This document shows positions 33,831 to 46,778 of a stretch of 64,000 nucleotides of DNA, piece by piece. The translations under genes and the position numbers were made by a program. The stretch's first letter is position 1. Each line of letters starts with the position of its first letter. Origin of the DNA: Argentina anserina (lineage: Eukaryota > Streptophyta > Magnoliopsida > Rosales > Rosaceae); assembly GCF_933775445.1 (NCBI RefSeq), contig NC_065876.1, positions 22,134,001-22,198,000 of the forward strand, written 5' to 3'. The notes under the pieces are model-generated. The model was not told the origin of the DNA. It was given only the letters and a program-made list of their open reading frames with translations, and searched no databases.

Positions 33831-36800
33831 TTGGGTCAAGAAGACAAAATTGTGTCGTCATAGATCTTAAAGAAAATTGGAAACTAAGACGACCGAATAT
33901 TGTCGCCTATTAACCGAGAAAAGTTCATTTAATAGCCAAAATCTCATAGCACGTCTCCCTTTCGCGCGATATGTACCTAAAACCCAGAGGAAATCGAGAT
34001 CTAAAGCGATTCTCCACCTCTGAATCAATGGTTATCAGCTCTAACTCTATACCATGCTGGTAAGCGTCTTTATGAATCAATGGTTTTGAATTTTGTTTTT
34101 TATTTTGGGATTTACGGTTCGCAGTTGGGGGTTTGGGTTCGCCATTGGATTTGGGGTTGTTCATTTTTTTTTCCAAATCGATGCCTGCTTGGTGTTAGGG
34201 TTTTCAAGCCTTTGTATGTTTTGAGGTCTAGGGTTTTCGATTTTATGGATTTGGGATTTTTCCATTGGGTTCGTTAAATCTATGGCAACAATAATTATCT
34301 CCGTGTTTGTTGCATATTGGAGGTGCTGGTGTAGTTGTTGGTGTTGTCAACTATTGGAGCTTCTGGTTTGAAGTGCATATCAACTGTTTGAGGGGACACA
34401 AAGGATGTAGAGGTGAAAAACTTCATTCTGGCTTGTTTGCTATTGCCCTTGTTTCGCGTTCCATTGTGTGAGTGACTCTTTTATTTATATTTGGTTTCAA
34501 TTACTGCTTTTTTTTAAATCTTATTTGCTTAGAATGAATCATGGTTCTGTGATATGGTTTGGGTTGTACCTTAATAAAAATGGTATGAATTGATCAATTC
34601 TTCTGTATGGAGTGACGTGAATTGGTATGATAGCTAGACAACATTAACTAAAAAAAAAAAGATGCCGACTCCTTGAGTTGAACTAAATCGAATTGGCGAT
34701 AGTTTTAATTCTTTCAATCCTTCCTCTATTTTTTATTTTGATAAAAAACTTCATATGTTTGATTTAGATGCTGTGTCTTTTAGTCTACTCAGTTTTGTTG
34801 TAATCTTGTTAGTTTGTGCTCTTTTTCTTGTGGACAATCAAATTTATTCCAGACTAAAAAACAAGAATCTTATGCCTCTAAATATTAGTCAGGGAATATT
34901 ATTAAAGTCTGTTGGTACAAGGCGTTTATTTGAAATCTGTTTTCGTTTAAAAAAAAATATGGAAATTGGGTTGGTTCTTCAGTTTGCTATCATTACAGCT
35001 GACGTTCTTACTCACCCAGATTAATTAGCTATGTCTTTGCCTTTGATGTCCTACCTATTCCCAAACATGAATTGTGGTTATACAAATATTTTGGGATAGC
35101 AGCAAACCTTTACACAATGATATTCAAATTTATACTTGATAATCATTTGAAACTCAGCCCCTTGGCGTTCCTTATATCAATATCTTTACAGTTTAGTGAA
35201 CTTTTCCTCTTTTACAAGTTTGCAGTAAAGTATCTTTACCAATGTTAGTTGTGTTAAACAAACAGCTAATTTTCAGTTATACAGAGCTCATACTATTTTC
35301 AATTGGTAACTAAATTTTTGTCTCCTTGCGACTCATTCATGCTGTGTTGTTTTATGTCAAAGAATTCAACTATTGTTGACTTATTGAGCTATAATTTCAC
35401 ATGTTGTCCTACTGATGTTCCCGTAATTATATCCTTGCTTTTCGTCCTGAATAGAGTAGCTACAACCACCCTTGTTCTTGCACAAAATGAAAATTTTGAG
35501 GATCTGAAGGAGACTACCAGGCTATGGACCATTTTTCTCCAAAATTGAAGTCACTGCAATGATATATAATGATATACATATACATATTATGTATTTATTG
35601 CTCCAAGTTATACTGCTGCAGTCCATTCGTTCTTTGTCATTTGTTATGTTCTTGAGATTTAAGCTTCATTCTTTGAACTCCACTCTGGTCTTATGAATTC
35701 TTTTTATAAATCTTATTATGTTTCTGGCTAAAAAGGTAGTCTATATATTCTGATAAACTTAACTTTAAGTCTCCTAATTTCAAAAAAATAAAAAATTTAA
35801 GTCTCCAAGTTTCTACATATGTTTACTGATTTCAAGCCTCATTCAATTCCATCTTATCTTCTAACTGTTTTGCTTATGTGTTTTAGATAGCACTATCTAA
35901 ACGTGAAGAGAGCTCTAATGTTAAAGTTGTTCAAATTAGAAGAACATGAGATGCGAAGGTCAGCACATTTCCTACAAAAGAAGTCTGCACATCTCCTGTG
36001 AAGAATACCACATCCCCGCAGATTCAAAAAAAAGAGAACATGAGAAGATGGTCACATCCCTAGAGTCTGGGGATGGGCACAGTTTGATTCTAGAATGCCA
36101 TGGACATCGACTTTGGTGACGTACATAGAATGGTAGGCATGAGAAAAACTTAATTAGGAACTGCTTTTGATCATGTTGAATTGTATGCAGTATCATGTTT
36201 CTACTCTCTGGCTAGTTCTTTAAGTAGATTGCAAGTTTTTGTTTACGCAAAAGCTGTAATCAAAGTGAGGTGGAAGTACCGTTGGATGCGTTTAGGTAAT
36301 CTGTGCGAAGCAAAGTTTTCGATAGCTAGCCTTTGGTGCAATTTTATGGCTGTGAACTGTGTCGTCGTTACATGGAGATGGCAGCCACTTATACAAAGGT
36401 TACAAAAATGAGAGGCTTTATAACTGCATAGACAGAAACCGCTTATACAACTGACTCATAATCTCCTATAGCGACTTTTTCTTGCCCAATCATGATCATC
36501 CTTTCTAGATTTAAGAGTATCCTCTTTCACACTTCCATTGCCTCTTGCAAAAGATGAAACAACTGTGGCACTTCCCTAAATACATAAACAACAATGAGCA
36601 AAAGTAGCAGTGAAAACTAGTTGTACTTCAAAGGAAGAACTGTCATATGCTTCTCTTATCTCATTATTGTTCTTGAAAGTATTGAGAGAAATAAATCAAG
36701 TATTTCAAAGGCTAAGATTCATACGTGAGATTTCTAAAGAAAAACAGCACTATGTCCTAAGAGATGCTGCATGAAGTGAAATAACACGAGTATACAACAT

Positions 36801-38451
36801 ATATTCATATCCGATTTACAAGTGCACAACATATAAACATGCTTACCAAAAAAAAAAATCAAAGCAAGTCCGTCATCAACCGCCGCTTACTTCATCCTTG
36901 CTGCCTTCAAACCTCGCAACTTCATCTCCAATAACACAGGGTTGCAATCACTGCCCTTCTATTACCTCCACATGAGAACAATATCTCACCTATACTTCTA
37001 AGAAAAGCTCTGTCAAAAAGTTTAGTATTGAGTTAGAAGGCCTTCATTAACCATGGAAAAGAAAAATGATCAAACTACCAACATGAATCTTGTTCCTCAG
37101 CCTCCCTTAAAATCCACAAGATTTTACTAGCTCCTCATATGACAAGCTTTCTCACATGTATGAGTAAATAAACAACTACACAGTGAGAAGTCCTTATGTT
37201 ACTCACCGTTCACTAACCGATCAAGAAGAATATCTCTTGAACTGTGCAGCATCAACACAATCAGGCCAGAATGCCAATCAGTTTAGGAACAGGTTCAACC
37301 AATCCTAAACAATGGTACCCTAATGTCTCTGTTCTATAATTTGATTAATCTCCTATCCCAAATGTATCCCAAAGCTAAAGAACTGATATTCCAGAGCAAT
37401 ATCCTACTAAAAAGAGAGAATATTCCATCTCATACAAGTCTATTAACATAACCACTACCATCAATACATATAACTTCTATTAAAAATTAAATTATTTACT
37501 ATTCTTTCTTCTCACTTGGATTAACAGAAATTTCTTGACCAAATAATAGTCATAAACCAGTTGAATCTTCAATTGCAATAACTGACCTTCAACTTTATAT
37601 TCAGGGAACTCAGACACAATGCACAAACACAAAGACATGAAGTTAAACCCTAATCTGACACAATATCCAAAAAATCAAAATTAGATAAACCCAGAATCAA
37701 TTGCAGCAGATCAAACCCAAAGCAAGACATTGAAACCCATGTACCTGATTGATTCAAAGACCAAATCTTTCCCTGCAAAAAAGCTCTCCCAATAAGTTTT
37801 TTCTGCTTCAACAAAGGTTGAGTGAATAAGCCAACATCAATTTATAGGATGAAGAAAAAGGAGGAGCCTTTGCTCAATACCCACATTTCAAAGACAAAAC
37901 TGCCTCACTTTGTTTTGCTCTTTCAGTTTGTAAAGTCTGGATTTTTTTAGCTGTCTTCGAAAAACATTTATCGAAATCTGCAATTGTATCTATTGATTCA
38001 AGGCAAGACATGTTTCTTCCAAACTTAAATGCAATACGACATCAATTCACCAACTCCCCAATTCAAAATGTTTCCTGCACTAGTCTTATAACATGTTTCT
38101 GGCACAAGTCTTACAACATGTTTTACAAAATAGTTCTTCCCAATTCAATGCTTCTCTAACACAAATCTATGGCATAATCAACTTTAGAGCCCACAGTCGG
38201 TATTTAACATGAATCGAACAAACATATGATACAAAAAACAAACGCGATCCCGATTGCAATTGCTATATCATCATCAATCATCACATTATCAACTCTAAAG
38301 CTGAAAAAAGGCAAGCAAACTCATATCAATCAGCAAATAAGTCTAATAAAGATATTCAGAAAGCCAAATTTCGATTGCTAACAACATGAATCCATCATAT
38401 TATAGAAACAAACACTAACCTTAAGCCAAAGGATCCAGACCCCAGCCCACC
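33831..38451. other. 4.6 kb without a recognised gene
   Basis: No protein family is identified on either strand. 33850-34470 has first-exon/UTR-like composition. A short frame at 35454-35548 (VATTTLVLAQNENFEDLK) follows a possible acceptor. On the minus strand, TATAAAT at about 37847, a non-coding-looking leader and a CAG|GTACAT donor at about 37742 could mark the start of a transcript running left; no coding exon was found for it. Confidence 0.35.
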
Positions 38452-38720
38452 ATGTACCTACAAACCCTTCCCCACTCTTCCTCCCGCAACTGCAGCCGCC
38501 ACAACCATGGTACCAGCATAACCACTGGCACCACCCTCCGCCGATCTCCTCCTCAACTGATCCCTCACCCTAGTCGAGATTCCCAGCTCTTCCGGTTACG
38601 AATACGTCGTCCTCGACAGGGAGCACGGCCAAAGCGGCGCATCTTCTAAGCCGCCTCCACGCCACCACCACCACCCTGATTCGATCATCTCGCCAAAGGG
38701 AGCGAACGCCCTTTCGCCAA
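38452..38720 (+). other. gene fragment sharing sequence with 30230-30440
   Basis: The frame from about 38567 reads IPSSSGYEYVVLDREHGQSG and continues open past 38700 with a Pro/His-rich stretch. The 24 bases encoding SSSGYE differ little from those at 30360-30390, and both copies are preceded by a similar ATCTYCTCCTCA stretch. The copy at 30.4 kb has a TGA where this one has CAA. Function unknown. Confidence 0.4.
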
Positions 38721-39076
38721 AATCTCAAAGGCTTGGTAGAGGGAAGAAATTTGGGTTGATGGGAGTTTGGGTGTAGGGGGATTCCCAGATTTATCTCCAC
38801 TTGGTAAAAGCAAAATTAACCCAGTTTGACCCGCAGAGACAGACTGGCCAATCAAAACTACAATCCAACAGCCATTTTAGGACTAATTCGTACCTTTCAA
38901 GCTCTCCGATATCTTATAATTTCAACACGCTGGGTAAGATTCTTGCAGCGCCATTTCTGTGGACTTACTGCCTTCGACATCGATATATACAGCTACCATC
39001 TCTGCGATTGTGGATGAGTTCCATTATGGATCGGGATTCAATAGTTGCAGACTTGATGAGAGAGGAGAGACCTAAA
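38721..39076. other. no gene recognised
   Basis: Nothing beyond the tail of the preceding fragment. Confidence 0.35.
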
Positions 39077-39235
39077 TGAGAGCTTATTCCATACTGGTAA
39101 CAAAATAATAATCCTAGGCGTAACTATCCACTAACGGAAAAACTTTCTTCCGTTTGGCTCAATTTCAACGGACACGTCAGATTTTTTTACCCGTGTATAT
39201 GGGCAGCCCGTGTATGGAATAGGCTCTCCAAATGA
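39077..39235. mobile_element. short MITE-like inverted-repeat element (~155 bp)
   Basis: The left end GAGAGCTTATTCCATAC and the complement of the right end, GAGAGCCTATTCCATAC, differ at one base. Flanks TAAAT and CAAAT may be a degenerate target duplication. No coding content. Confidence 0.5.
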
Positions 39236-39555
39236 AGCATGTAACACGTTTTTATTTGATATTGTAAACATTTGATGTCCAAGAGGCTTCCATTTGAGTT
39301 ACTGATGAAAAAATGTGTTAGTTTTCATAACACCAAGGATGACGAGTCTGTATCATTTGTAATGGGGATGAACTTCGAATCTGCCAAGTAAAGTAAGAAA
39401 GTAAAGATATTTCTTCTTTGTTGATTCTGTCATTCTGAAGATACAACTAGGCTTGGCCCAAAGAAATGAGAATCTGTGGCAAACTTTAAGGCTCAGATTT
39501 TGCAATTTAATTGTTCTAAGAATCACAATCACAGCAGAGGACTTGAAGACTTATT

Positions 39556-42500
39556 TCAAATCCTGACACTCAATGTCTGTTTTAGTTCTCCCACATGTAG
39601 TGTATGATCTCCCAAAGCAACTTTCCTATTTCCTAGTTCATCCACCACACCCAAGTGCTTGCAAACATCCACATTGAACTTGACCAATGCTTCTCCCTGA
39701 GAGCTTAGGAAGACCTTCTCGAATCCCACCAAGTGCTTCTTAGGCGCATTGTGCACGGATGGAGGACTCGAATACAGTAAAACTGTATGGCTTCCACTCA
39801 TTTTTCCCACGTTTTTCACCCCTAAATGGATATCGAAAGCTAGATTTTGACACCTTTCTTCGACAACATCAAGTGATTGACAACTTGAAGAGTGGCATAC
39901 ATGATCCTCCTGTAAGGGAATGGAAACTTGCTTCGGTGCCTGAACAAGGCGGTGATTGAAGGTGGAGTAGCTTATTCCATCTCCAAATGCGTAAACCGTT
40001 GGACCAGTGTAAAACCGGTAAGTCCTGCCAGGGTAACCAGTTGCAGGATCTGCTCTCATATTCATGTTTGTCATAGGGACCTTGTCTACATAAGCTTGTG
40101 GATACCATGTCATAGGTAGTCTTCCACCTGCAGTAGTAGATCTTTAGTAACTGAGAAAGGTTATGCATAAACTTAGGTCAATAAGTTTTAATTGGTAGAA
40201 AATAAAAACCACAATCAAGTTGGGTAACTTTCCAGACTTTTGTATATATCACTAAGCTAATTCGAATTCAAGAACTTCTCTGGTTGTTTTGAAAATTGCA
40301 ATTAGTTTAGTTTCTCAATAAGAGGTTATAGCTTACTTGGATTATAAAAGCCAAAAATCACGTCAGAAATGGCAGCTCCTCCAGCTTCGCCGGGGTAGCC
40401 AACCCAAAGAATGCTGGTAATTTTATCATCACTTTTTGCAAAGGTGATATCAAACCCTCCTCCAGACATTACGACAAGGATTACAGGTCCTTTCGATGCC
40501 TTTGCTACTTCAGTTATGAGACGAGTTTGCTGTCCTGGAAGATAGAGGTCGGTCCTATCATGACTCTCAGTCTCAATCGATTGATTTTCACCCACTATAA
40601 GTACAGTTGCATCTGCTGCTGCTGCTAACTTGGTAGCATCATCAACCTGGGCAGTTCCACAAGCCACATCAGGGCACCCTGCCACAAATGTTGTGGGCAC
40701 TACTGCTGTTAGGCCTTGCAAAGGAGTTGTGTATTTGCAAGGGGTGCCTGAAAAAGGTTCCAACCAAAAATTGTCAGAACAAATGTGAAATGTATTGTAG
40801 TCATTTAATCGTGTTAGTACATATACCTTCGTAGTTGCCGATCATGGTCTTTGTGGCATTGCCATTAGGACCTATGACTGCCAATGATTTGATGGATGTG
40901 GGAGATAGAGGCAGTGATCCAGGAGTGTTCTTGAGCAACACTATGCCTTGTCTCGCTGTTTCACGTGCCAGCTCCTGGTTCTGTGGAGTGCACACATCTT
41001 TTGGACCAAGATTTCCATATAGTTGCTTGCTTGGATCTCCATCGAAGAAGCCTAGACGCATCAAAGTGCCAAAATTGTTTGTGATGGCCTTGTCAACGGC
41101 TGCCTCAGTTACAAGTCCCCCTTTCACTGCTCCTTCTGTGTATGTTCCTAGGAATGATCCACAGTCTAAATCCACTCCTTTAGAGTTGGACCAGTAGCAA
41201 ATAAATCATTTAGCCATGATTAAGATTGTTTGATTCAAATGATATAAGATAATTGGATACAAGGAAATTACTCTATGATCAATCACATTATATGAACATT
41301 TTGTAGAATGTTATTCACCGAATTGTTTTTTTCTGTAGAATGTTATACCTGCCAATATACCCTTAGCTGCAGCTTCTTCTGGTGTTTTGGTGTAGTGTTG
41401 GTTCTTGTAGTACACATCTATTGAATCACAATCTGTAACTATGTATCTGCAGCATTAATTGTTCAATATCCTTGTAATGTTAACACTGATTCTTGAAGTC
41501 GTACATATACTTGGAAAAGTCACATAGGAGAAATCGACATACCCATTCAACTTCCATTCGCCTCGAATGATCCCAGAAAGAAGGTTTGGGTCGGCGCAGG
41601 TTGGTATTCCATTAACCTTGTTGTAAGAACACATGACACTAGCAACATTCCCATCAAGAACACAACTTTTGAATGGTGGTTGAAATGTATCATCCATATC
41701 TTGTTTTGTTACCTAATGAAAATGTCAAATGTTAGTGCTCGAAATAAATTGACACGCCTCCAAAATTGATCCAACTCATCCACTTACAACTGCATTGAAG
41801 GTGTATCTATCAACTCCTTTCCAATTGTCCAAATCATAGGCTGTATAATGTTTACAACATGCTGCAACTTTAAGCCTGTTCTTGTCTTCGCTATCGGTTT
41901 GTTGAAGACCTCTAACGTATCCTGATCCGTAGTTACTCGTAAGCAACGGGTCTTCTCCCGGAGTCTCCTGGCCTCTCCCCCATCTCGGATCTCGGAAAAT
42001 GTTGATGTTTGGGGACCAGTATGTCAATCCTGCCAATCCCACATTGTACATTGCTCTGGCCTCAGTTGACACTACCTGCATATGGTAATTAGATACCTAA
42101 GTGATTGATTACCTAAGTAATTAGATACTCATTAATTAACCTCATTAAGTCTAACCCTTATTCACACGTGTTTCACTACAAAACACAAGGCTTTAAAACT
42201 CTTGTAGTTTTCTTTCCCTGCAAGCTGGATTCACCTATTAGTCATTATGTGCTTACAGGACTTGTGACCCAAAAACATTAGCTTTTCAACAACTATTTAA
42301 CTACTGGGTATGCTGGACTAAAACCCTCAATATAAGTCAATCATTTATAGTAAAATGAAAGAAGATGGTACTCATTGAAACAACCAATTCCCAACAACTG
42401 TTCTCCATCCACTTGCCTTACTAGTACAATCATGAACACCAATACCCTTCTTCTCATGTCTCTTTCTTTTCTTGCTTCTAAATCAAAATATCAAAGAGTA

Positions 42501-43307
42501 AAGCACGTACTGTCTATCCAAAAAAAAAAAAGAGAGTAAAGCACTGCCCCATGCTTTTGGTTTCAGTAGCTGTAAAGGGTTTTCTGGATAAGATATATAT
42601 AGTGGTTGCATATATAAAATACAGCCATAACTATTTCCTAGTCAGTATATTCACAGTTAATTCTGTATCGTTTGCCTTCGTCTGTGTTTGTCTACATCTA
42701 CTGAGCAATCTTCACAAGAAGTTAAAACCAAACGAATCGAATATATTCAAATCCATGTACATGGATTTGATCGAACATGGACTTACATGGTGACATTAAC
42801 AAGGAAACTGATAAGTCTTCTGAATCAAAACCCTCAAGCATGAACATGAACAACTAGAATGCTTACCCTTCCAATGGCTTCGAACAGAGAGTTGTTAAAC
42901 GATGCCGCCGTCAAAATGGGCTGAGGGAAGCTGGTAGCTCCGGGGACGACACTAGAAAACCTGGTCCCGGGGCCGACGTACGACACGCCGTGTAAAGCCT
43001 CAGACCACCACTCGTACTTTGGTATTCCGAGCCTGCTCACACTCCCTGCACTGTTCACCAGAAACGTAATCTTCTCCTGCAATGTCAGCCTCTTCACCAG
43101 GTCCGCCACCCTCGCGTCCGCCGGCAACGACTTGTCGCAAAACGGGAAGCTGCTGGCATTACTGCCGCTGCCGCAGGCGAACGCCTGGCCGGAAACAGAG
43201 CTCACACAGAAAGATAACAGTACGTAACAGATAGCGAAACAGAAACAGAGCAAGGCCTTCGGCACTGCTCTGTTGTGAACAGAGGAACAGGGAAAGGAGG
43301 AGGCCAT
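39556..43307 (-). CDS. BXL: bifunctional-type beta-xylosidase/alpha-L-arabinofuranosidase (GH3), BXL3/BXL4-like
   Basis: A GH3 glycosidase of the plant BXL group, which trims xylose and arabinose from cell-wall xylan and arabinan outside the cell. Seven exons with GT-AG introns: 43307-42867, 42075-41788, 41712-41543, 41446-41349, 41177-40827, 40747-40337, 40127-39556 (776 aa, frame intact, typical length). A signal peptide ([16 protein letters not shown]) is followed by family motifs [39 protein letters not shown], then GYIVTDCDS with the likely nucleophile Asp (about 305). GENQSIE near 502-508 keeps the conserved Glu, but the usual Asp of DQSIE is Asn here. The C-terminus has [10 protein letters not shown] and a fibronectin-III-like domain. 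The start at 43307 is preferred over an in-frame ATG at 43364 because the TATA box lies only about 25 bp upstream of the latter. Confidence 0.96.
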
Positions 43308-43386
43308 TGAAGTAATGGCCTTGAGAGAGTTTAAAGAGGAACAAAAATGGCTTCTCTGTTTCATGGGGTAGTGCAGAGGGTGGTTC

Positions 43387-43395
43387 TATATATAA
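43387..43395 (-). promoter_or_regulatory. TATA box of the beta-xylosidase gene
   Basis: TTATATATA on the minus strand, about 80-90 bp upstream of the chosen ATG (43307). Transcription would begin near 43360, so the in-frame ATG at 43364 is probably not used. Confidence 0.6.
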
Positions 43396-43696
43396 CACAT
43401 TTTGGTAGGGTTTTGATTATTGGTAGATAATTAACGAGGGAATAAGTGGTGGTTATTGGTTAATACGAAATGTAAGATAGAAGCTATTTTCTAGTAGCCC
43501 GTGAAGGATAAAGAAGGTTGATGGAGAAGGAAGGAGGGGGGAACTAGACAACTAGTTGAAGCTAGCTAAAGCTCGATCAGCTCCATTTTTGGATTTGGTT
43601 TGTTTTGGCAGACAGAATCTATATTGGACTCGTCTTACTGTTATAGAAAACCCTACTGGAGTGCTGGTGAAGAGCTTAGAGGAGTCCGTGAAAGAT

Positions 43697-43717
43697 GGGG
43701 GGGGGGGGGGGGGGGGG
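43697..43717 (+). repeat. G21 homopolymer
   Basis: Twenty-one consecutive G about 390 bp upstream of the beta-xylosidase start. It can form a G-quadruplex on this strand and is prone to length variation and sequencing error. Confidence 0.9.
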
Positions 43718-44219
43718 TTTCTAATGGGTGTAGGTGAGGCAGGGTTTTGTTTTTGTTGGATCAATTGGGTGTAGTCTTCTGCAAATTGGGTGTGTGCATG
43801 TGAATGTGATTAGTGTGAAATATGTGAAAGTGAAAATGGCTAATGGACTTGTTTAGTCAGTGACTCAGTGACTGGCTCACTCACTCACGTGAGATTCGGC
43901 GGCTGATATCTCAGCCATGTTAGAGTTTTAAGCCGAGCCGGGTCAGATAGGAGAAGGTAAGTCATGGCTGTCATGCAGTTGAAACTTGAAACAACTTTTA
44001 CAGGGGAAGAGAAAGTTTTGAGTCCGGCGGGTGAAAATCAGAATTAAGAATTAGTTCTCATGTTTGTCCACACGGCATCACGATATTAGACTTTGAAGAG
44101 AAATGAGATAGTTTCATCGATAAAATCATATTACCGAAACAGTCAAACATGAGACAGGCTACGGTACCCGTGAGGTATTGCATACCTTTGTTTTTTTTTA
44201 AATAATTCTTATAACGTGG
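43718..44219. other. 5' flank of the beta-xylosidase gene, nothing recognised
   Basis: Presumed upstream regulatory DNA. It contains CACGTGA near 43886 (a possible G-box), but no further element can be supported. Confidence 0.35.
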
Positions 44220-45340
44220 ACAACATGTCATCAGGTTTAATCATTTAAATATCGACACATATCATTTTTATATTTATTTTTTACAAATTTAACTACACAC
44301 CTCTTGTCATATCAGTAATTTTTTCAAAAAACATGTAATAGAAGTCATTAACATGTTAGTTACACCATATGAAATCAAAATTATCATTTATAATCAAATT
44401 TGTAGTAGTTATTATAATTTAGTGGTGAAACATGTAAATATAATAGTTAGACATTTTTACACAAGTAAGATCTATTTTACATGAATGCTAACACATGCTC
44501 TATCATGACTAAATTCACCACTTATACAACACATTCATCATTAAATTTATAAAATGATTCAAAATTATGTAAGAGTGGTTCAAACCTTGTAATTACCACA
44601 TATAGGACATATTTTACAAAACAATTCATCATTTGTCCTTGTATTTGTAATAACGCTGAAGAAAATGTAATAATCTTCTCAATAAAACAATCACAAAAAG
44701 TACTACCCAATTATAAAACCAAAAACTTTATTACATAGATGAGGACACATTGAATGTTTTGTGCAAATATAAAAATTTACCACCTTTATAGTGCATTCGT
44801 AGTCAAATTTGTATAATAAATCATAAACCTGTAAATATGTTATAGGTTTTGTGATTACAACATAAATGACATTTATTACAAAAACTTGTATCAATTGTCC
44901 TTGTATTAATAATAAGTTGTGAAATATGTAAATTTTCTCAATTAAGAAAATTACACAACCAAACACTCTATTACATGAATAAGAACACATGTTCTATTTT
45001 TTGTGATTTTGAAAATTTATTACATGGACAACACATTTATCGTCTTTTTTTGTAAAATTGTTCATAAACCTCTAAATTTAACCATCGCCTTATAAGAACC
45101 ACATTTAGGACATCTAGTACAAGATTTTTCATCAAATGTTGTTGTACACATGACAAGCGTTGTTAGAAATGTAATTATTTTTCAATGAGAACTATTACAA
45201 AAGATGCCACTGAATTACATAACTGATAACTCTATGACGTGACTGAACACACTATATGCACAAAAATGAAGATTTACGAACTACAACAACATATTCATTG
45301 CAACATATGTAAATGAGTTCAAAAACTTGGAATATGCTTT
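44220..45340. repeat. diverged tandem array, period ~240-265 bp, about four units
   Basis: Landmarks TTACATGAATNNTAACACATG (about 44470, 44733, 44972, 45213), AGGACATATTTTACAAAA and CATTTGTCCTTGTATT recur at similar spacing. Two overlapping minus-strand frames, at 44522-44710 and 44703-44990, encode similar peptides because they read successive units (QGQMMNCFVKYVLYVVIT versus QGQLIQVFVINVIYVVIT). Frame conservation may be chance or a hint of a former repeat protein. Confidence 0.65.
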
Positions 45341-45952
45341 TAAATGGTAGGTACTTGAATAGAAATAACTTTTTTGCATCTACAAGGTAAGATTATATCT
45401 TCATATAAGGATTCTTCTTTTATTTGATGCAAATATTACCTGAAAATAGACATTGGTTTTAATTGTTTTGGAAAACTCTTACTGATGTGGTTATTACTAA
45501 TTAAAAGTCTCATTGATTCTTTTCCTTTTAAGAAGAAAATCTCATTATTGTTATAGGAAAAATGGAATTGGGTCTACTTATCTTATTGATAATTTCCTAT
45601 ATATATGGGTCATGATTACAATTAAAGCTACATAATGGTGATTGGTCTGTTATGTACGTTGATCATAAAAGTCATTAACTCATTCCGTTATTTACTTTAA
45701 CGAATACACAATAATGTTGTTTTTCATTCAACAATTATTATTTATTATTTATTATTTATATATTTTATTTTAAAGTGTGACCAGGTAAACAAGTGAGATA
45801 ATTTCTTGAATACTTTAACCATTAGATATTTTACCAATCTAATGGCCACAAATATTTAAAAATTCACGGTATATGGTACTCGTCAATACCCTAGAATTTT
45901 CCAGTCAAACATGAGAACATATAAAGAAAAACAATATATGTAAGCTAACAAC
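45341..45952. other. AT-rich, nothing recognised
   Basis: Spacer between the 250-bp array and the MITE. Confidence 0.4.
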
Positions 45953-46338
45953 TAAATAAGAAGAAATTTTTCAGTGTTACCGTAGCACTACATGGTAATA
46001 CCTAGTGGACTACCATTTCAATCACAATTTGACATGTAAGAGTTAATTAGAAAATTATATTTAAATTATTTTGTCAAAGACTATTTTGGTTTTTTGTTTT
46101 TCTAAAATCTTACACCATACACGCTAATACCCTAAATCATAAACCATAAACCTAATTCTAAACCCGAAATCCTAATTCAAAATTATCAATAGCCATAAAG
46201 GTCATTTCACATATAATAAAATATGTTAAATTATAATTTTAGTATAAAAATAAATCCACGTGACGAAGAGGTAAGGAGGACCACTAGACATTGTCATGTG
46301 GTGTTACGGTAGCATATAAAAAATTTCTCATAAATAAG
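45953..46338. mobile_element. MITE, 370 bp, with 8-bp TSD
   Basis: TAAATAAG stands at 45953-45960 and 46331-46338. The element begins AAGAAATTTTTCAGTGTTAC, and its other end, read in complement, begins TGAGAAATTTTTTATATGCT. The imperfect inverted ends extend about 50 bp, sharing TACCGTARCACYACATG and CTAGTGGNCNNCC. No ORF. TSD length suits hAT (8 bp) or, with one mismatch, Mutator (9 bp). Confidence 0.7.
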
Positions 46339-46446
46339 CTCAAATGCAAGCTAACAACACGGGCACTAAGATGCTTTATTTGAAAGGTTCGAATGATCAC
46401 CAAATACATGCGTGTTATGGTAACTACATATTATTACATGCATTGA

Positions 46447-46778
46447 CAATGGCGGAGCCAGAAATTGTATTCTAGTGAGACACTTTTATTTTTTTAAAAT
46501 AATAATTACAATATTAATATCTAAAATTAATTAGAAAAAAAATATCAAAAGTAGGGAAAACTCAAATAACATATATTAAGTTAATCAAACATTCAATCAT
46601 CAAACATTTCTTGAATCTATTTGAGTTCCAAAGAAAAAAAAGGAGTTAATAGGCAAAAGAATGCCTCAACCACTAGGGCACAATGCAGTTGATTGCTACT
46701 AAAGACAACAACAACTATATAATCAAAAACGTAAGTGGGGCACGTGACCCAGTGGGTCTCAACTTGCCTCCGCCTTTG
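46447..46778. mobile_element. small hAT-like non-autonomous element (~330 bp)
   Basis: Ends CAATGGCGGAGCC and, in complement, CAAAGGCGGAGGC are typical of a common plant hAT-like family. Flanks TGCATTGA (46439-46446) and TGCATTTA (46777-46784) match at 7 of 8 positions. No coding capacity. Confidence 0.6.

Noticed and set aside
42551..42793. 80-aa ORF within beta-xylosidase intron 1
   Set aside because: No similarity, intron location and AT-rich composition; chance frame.
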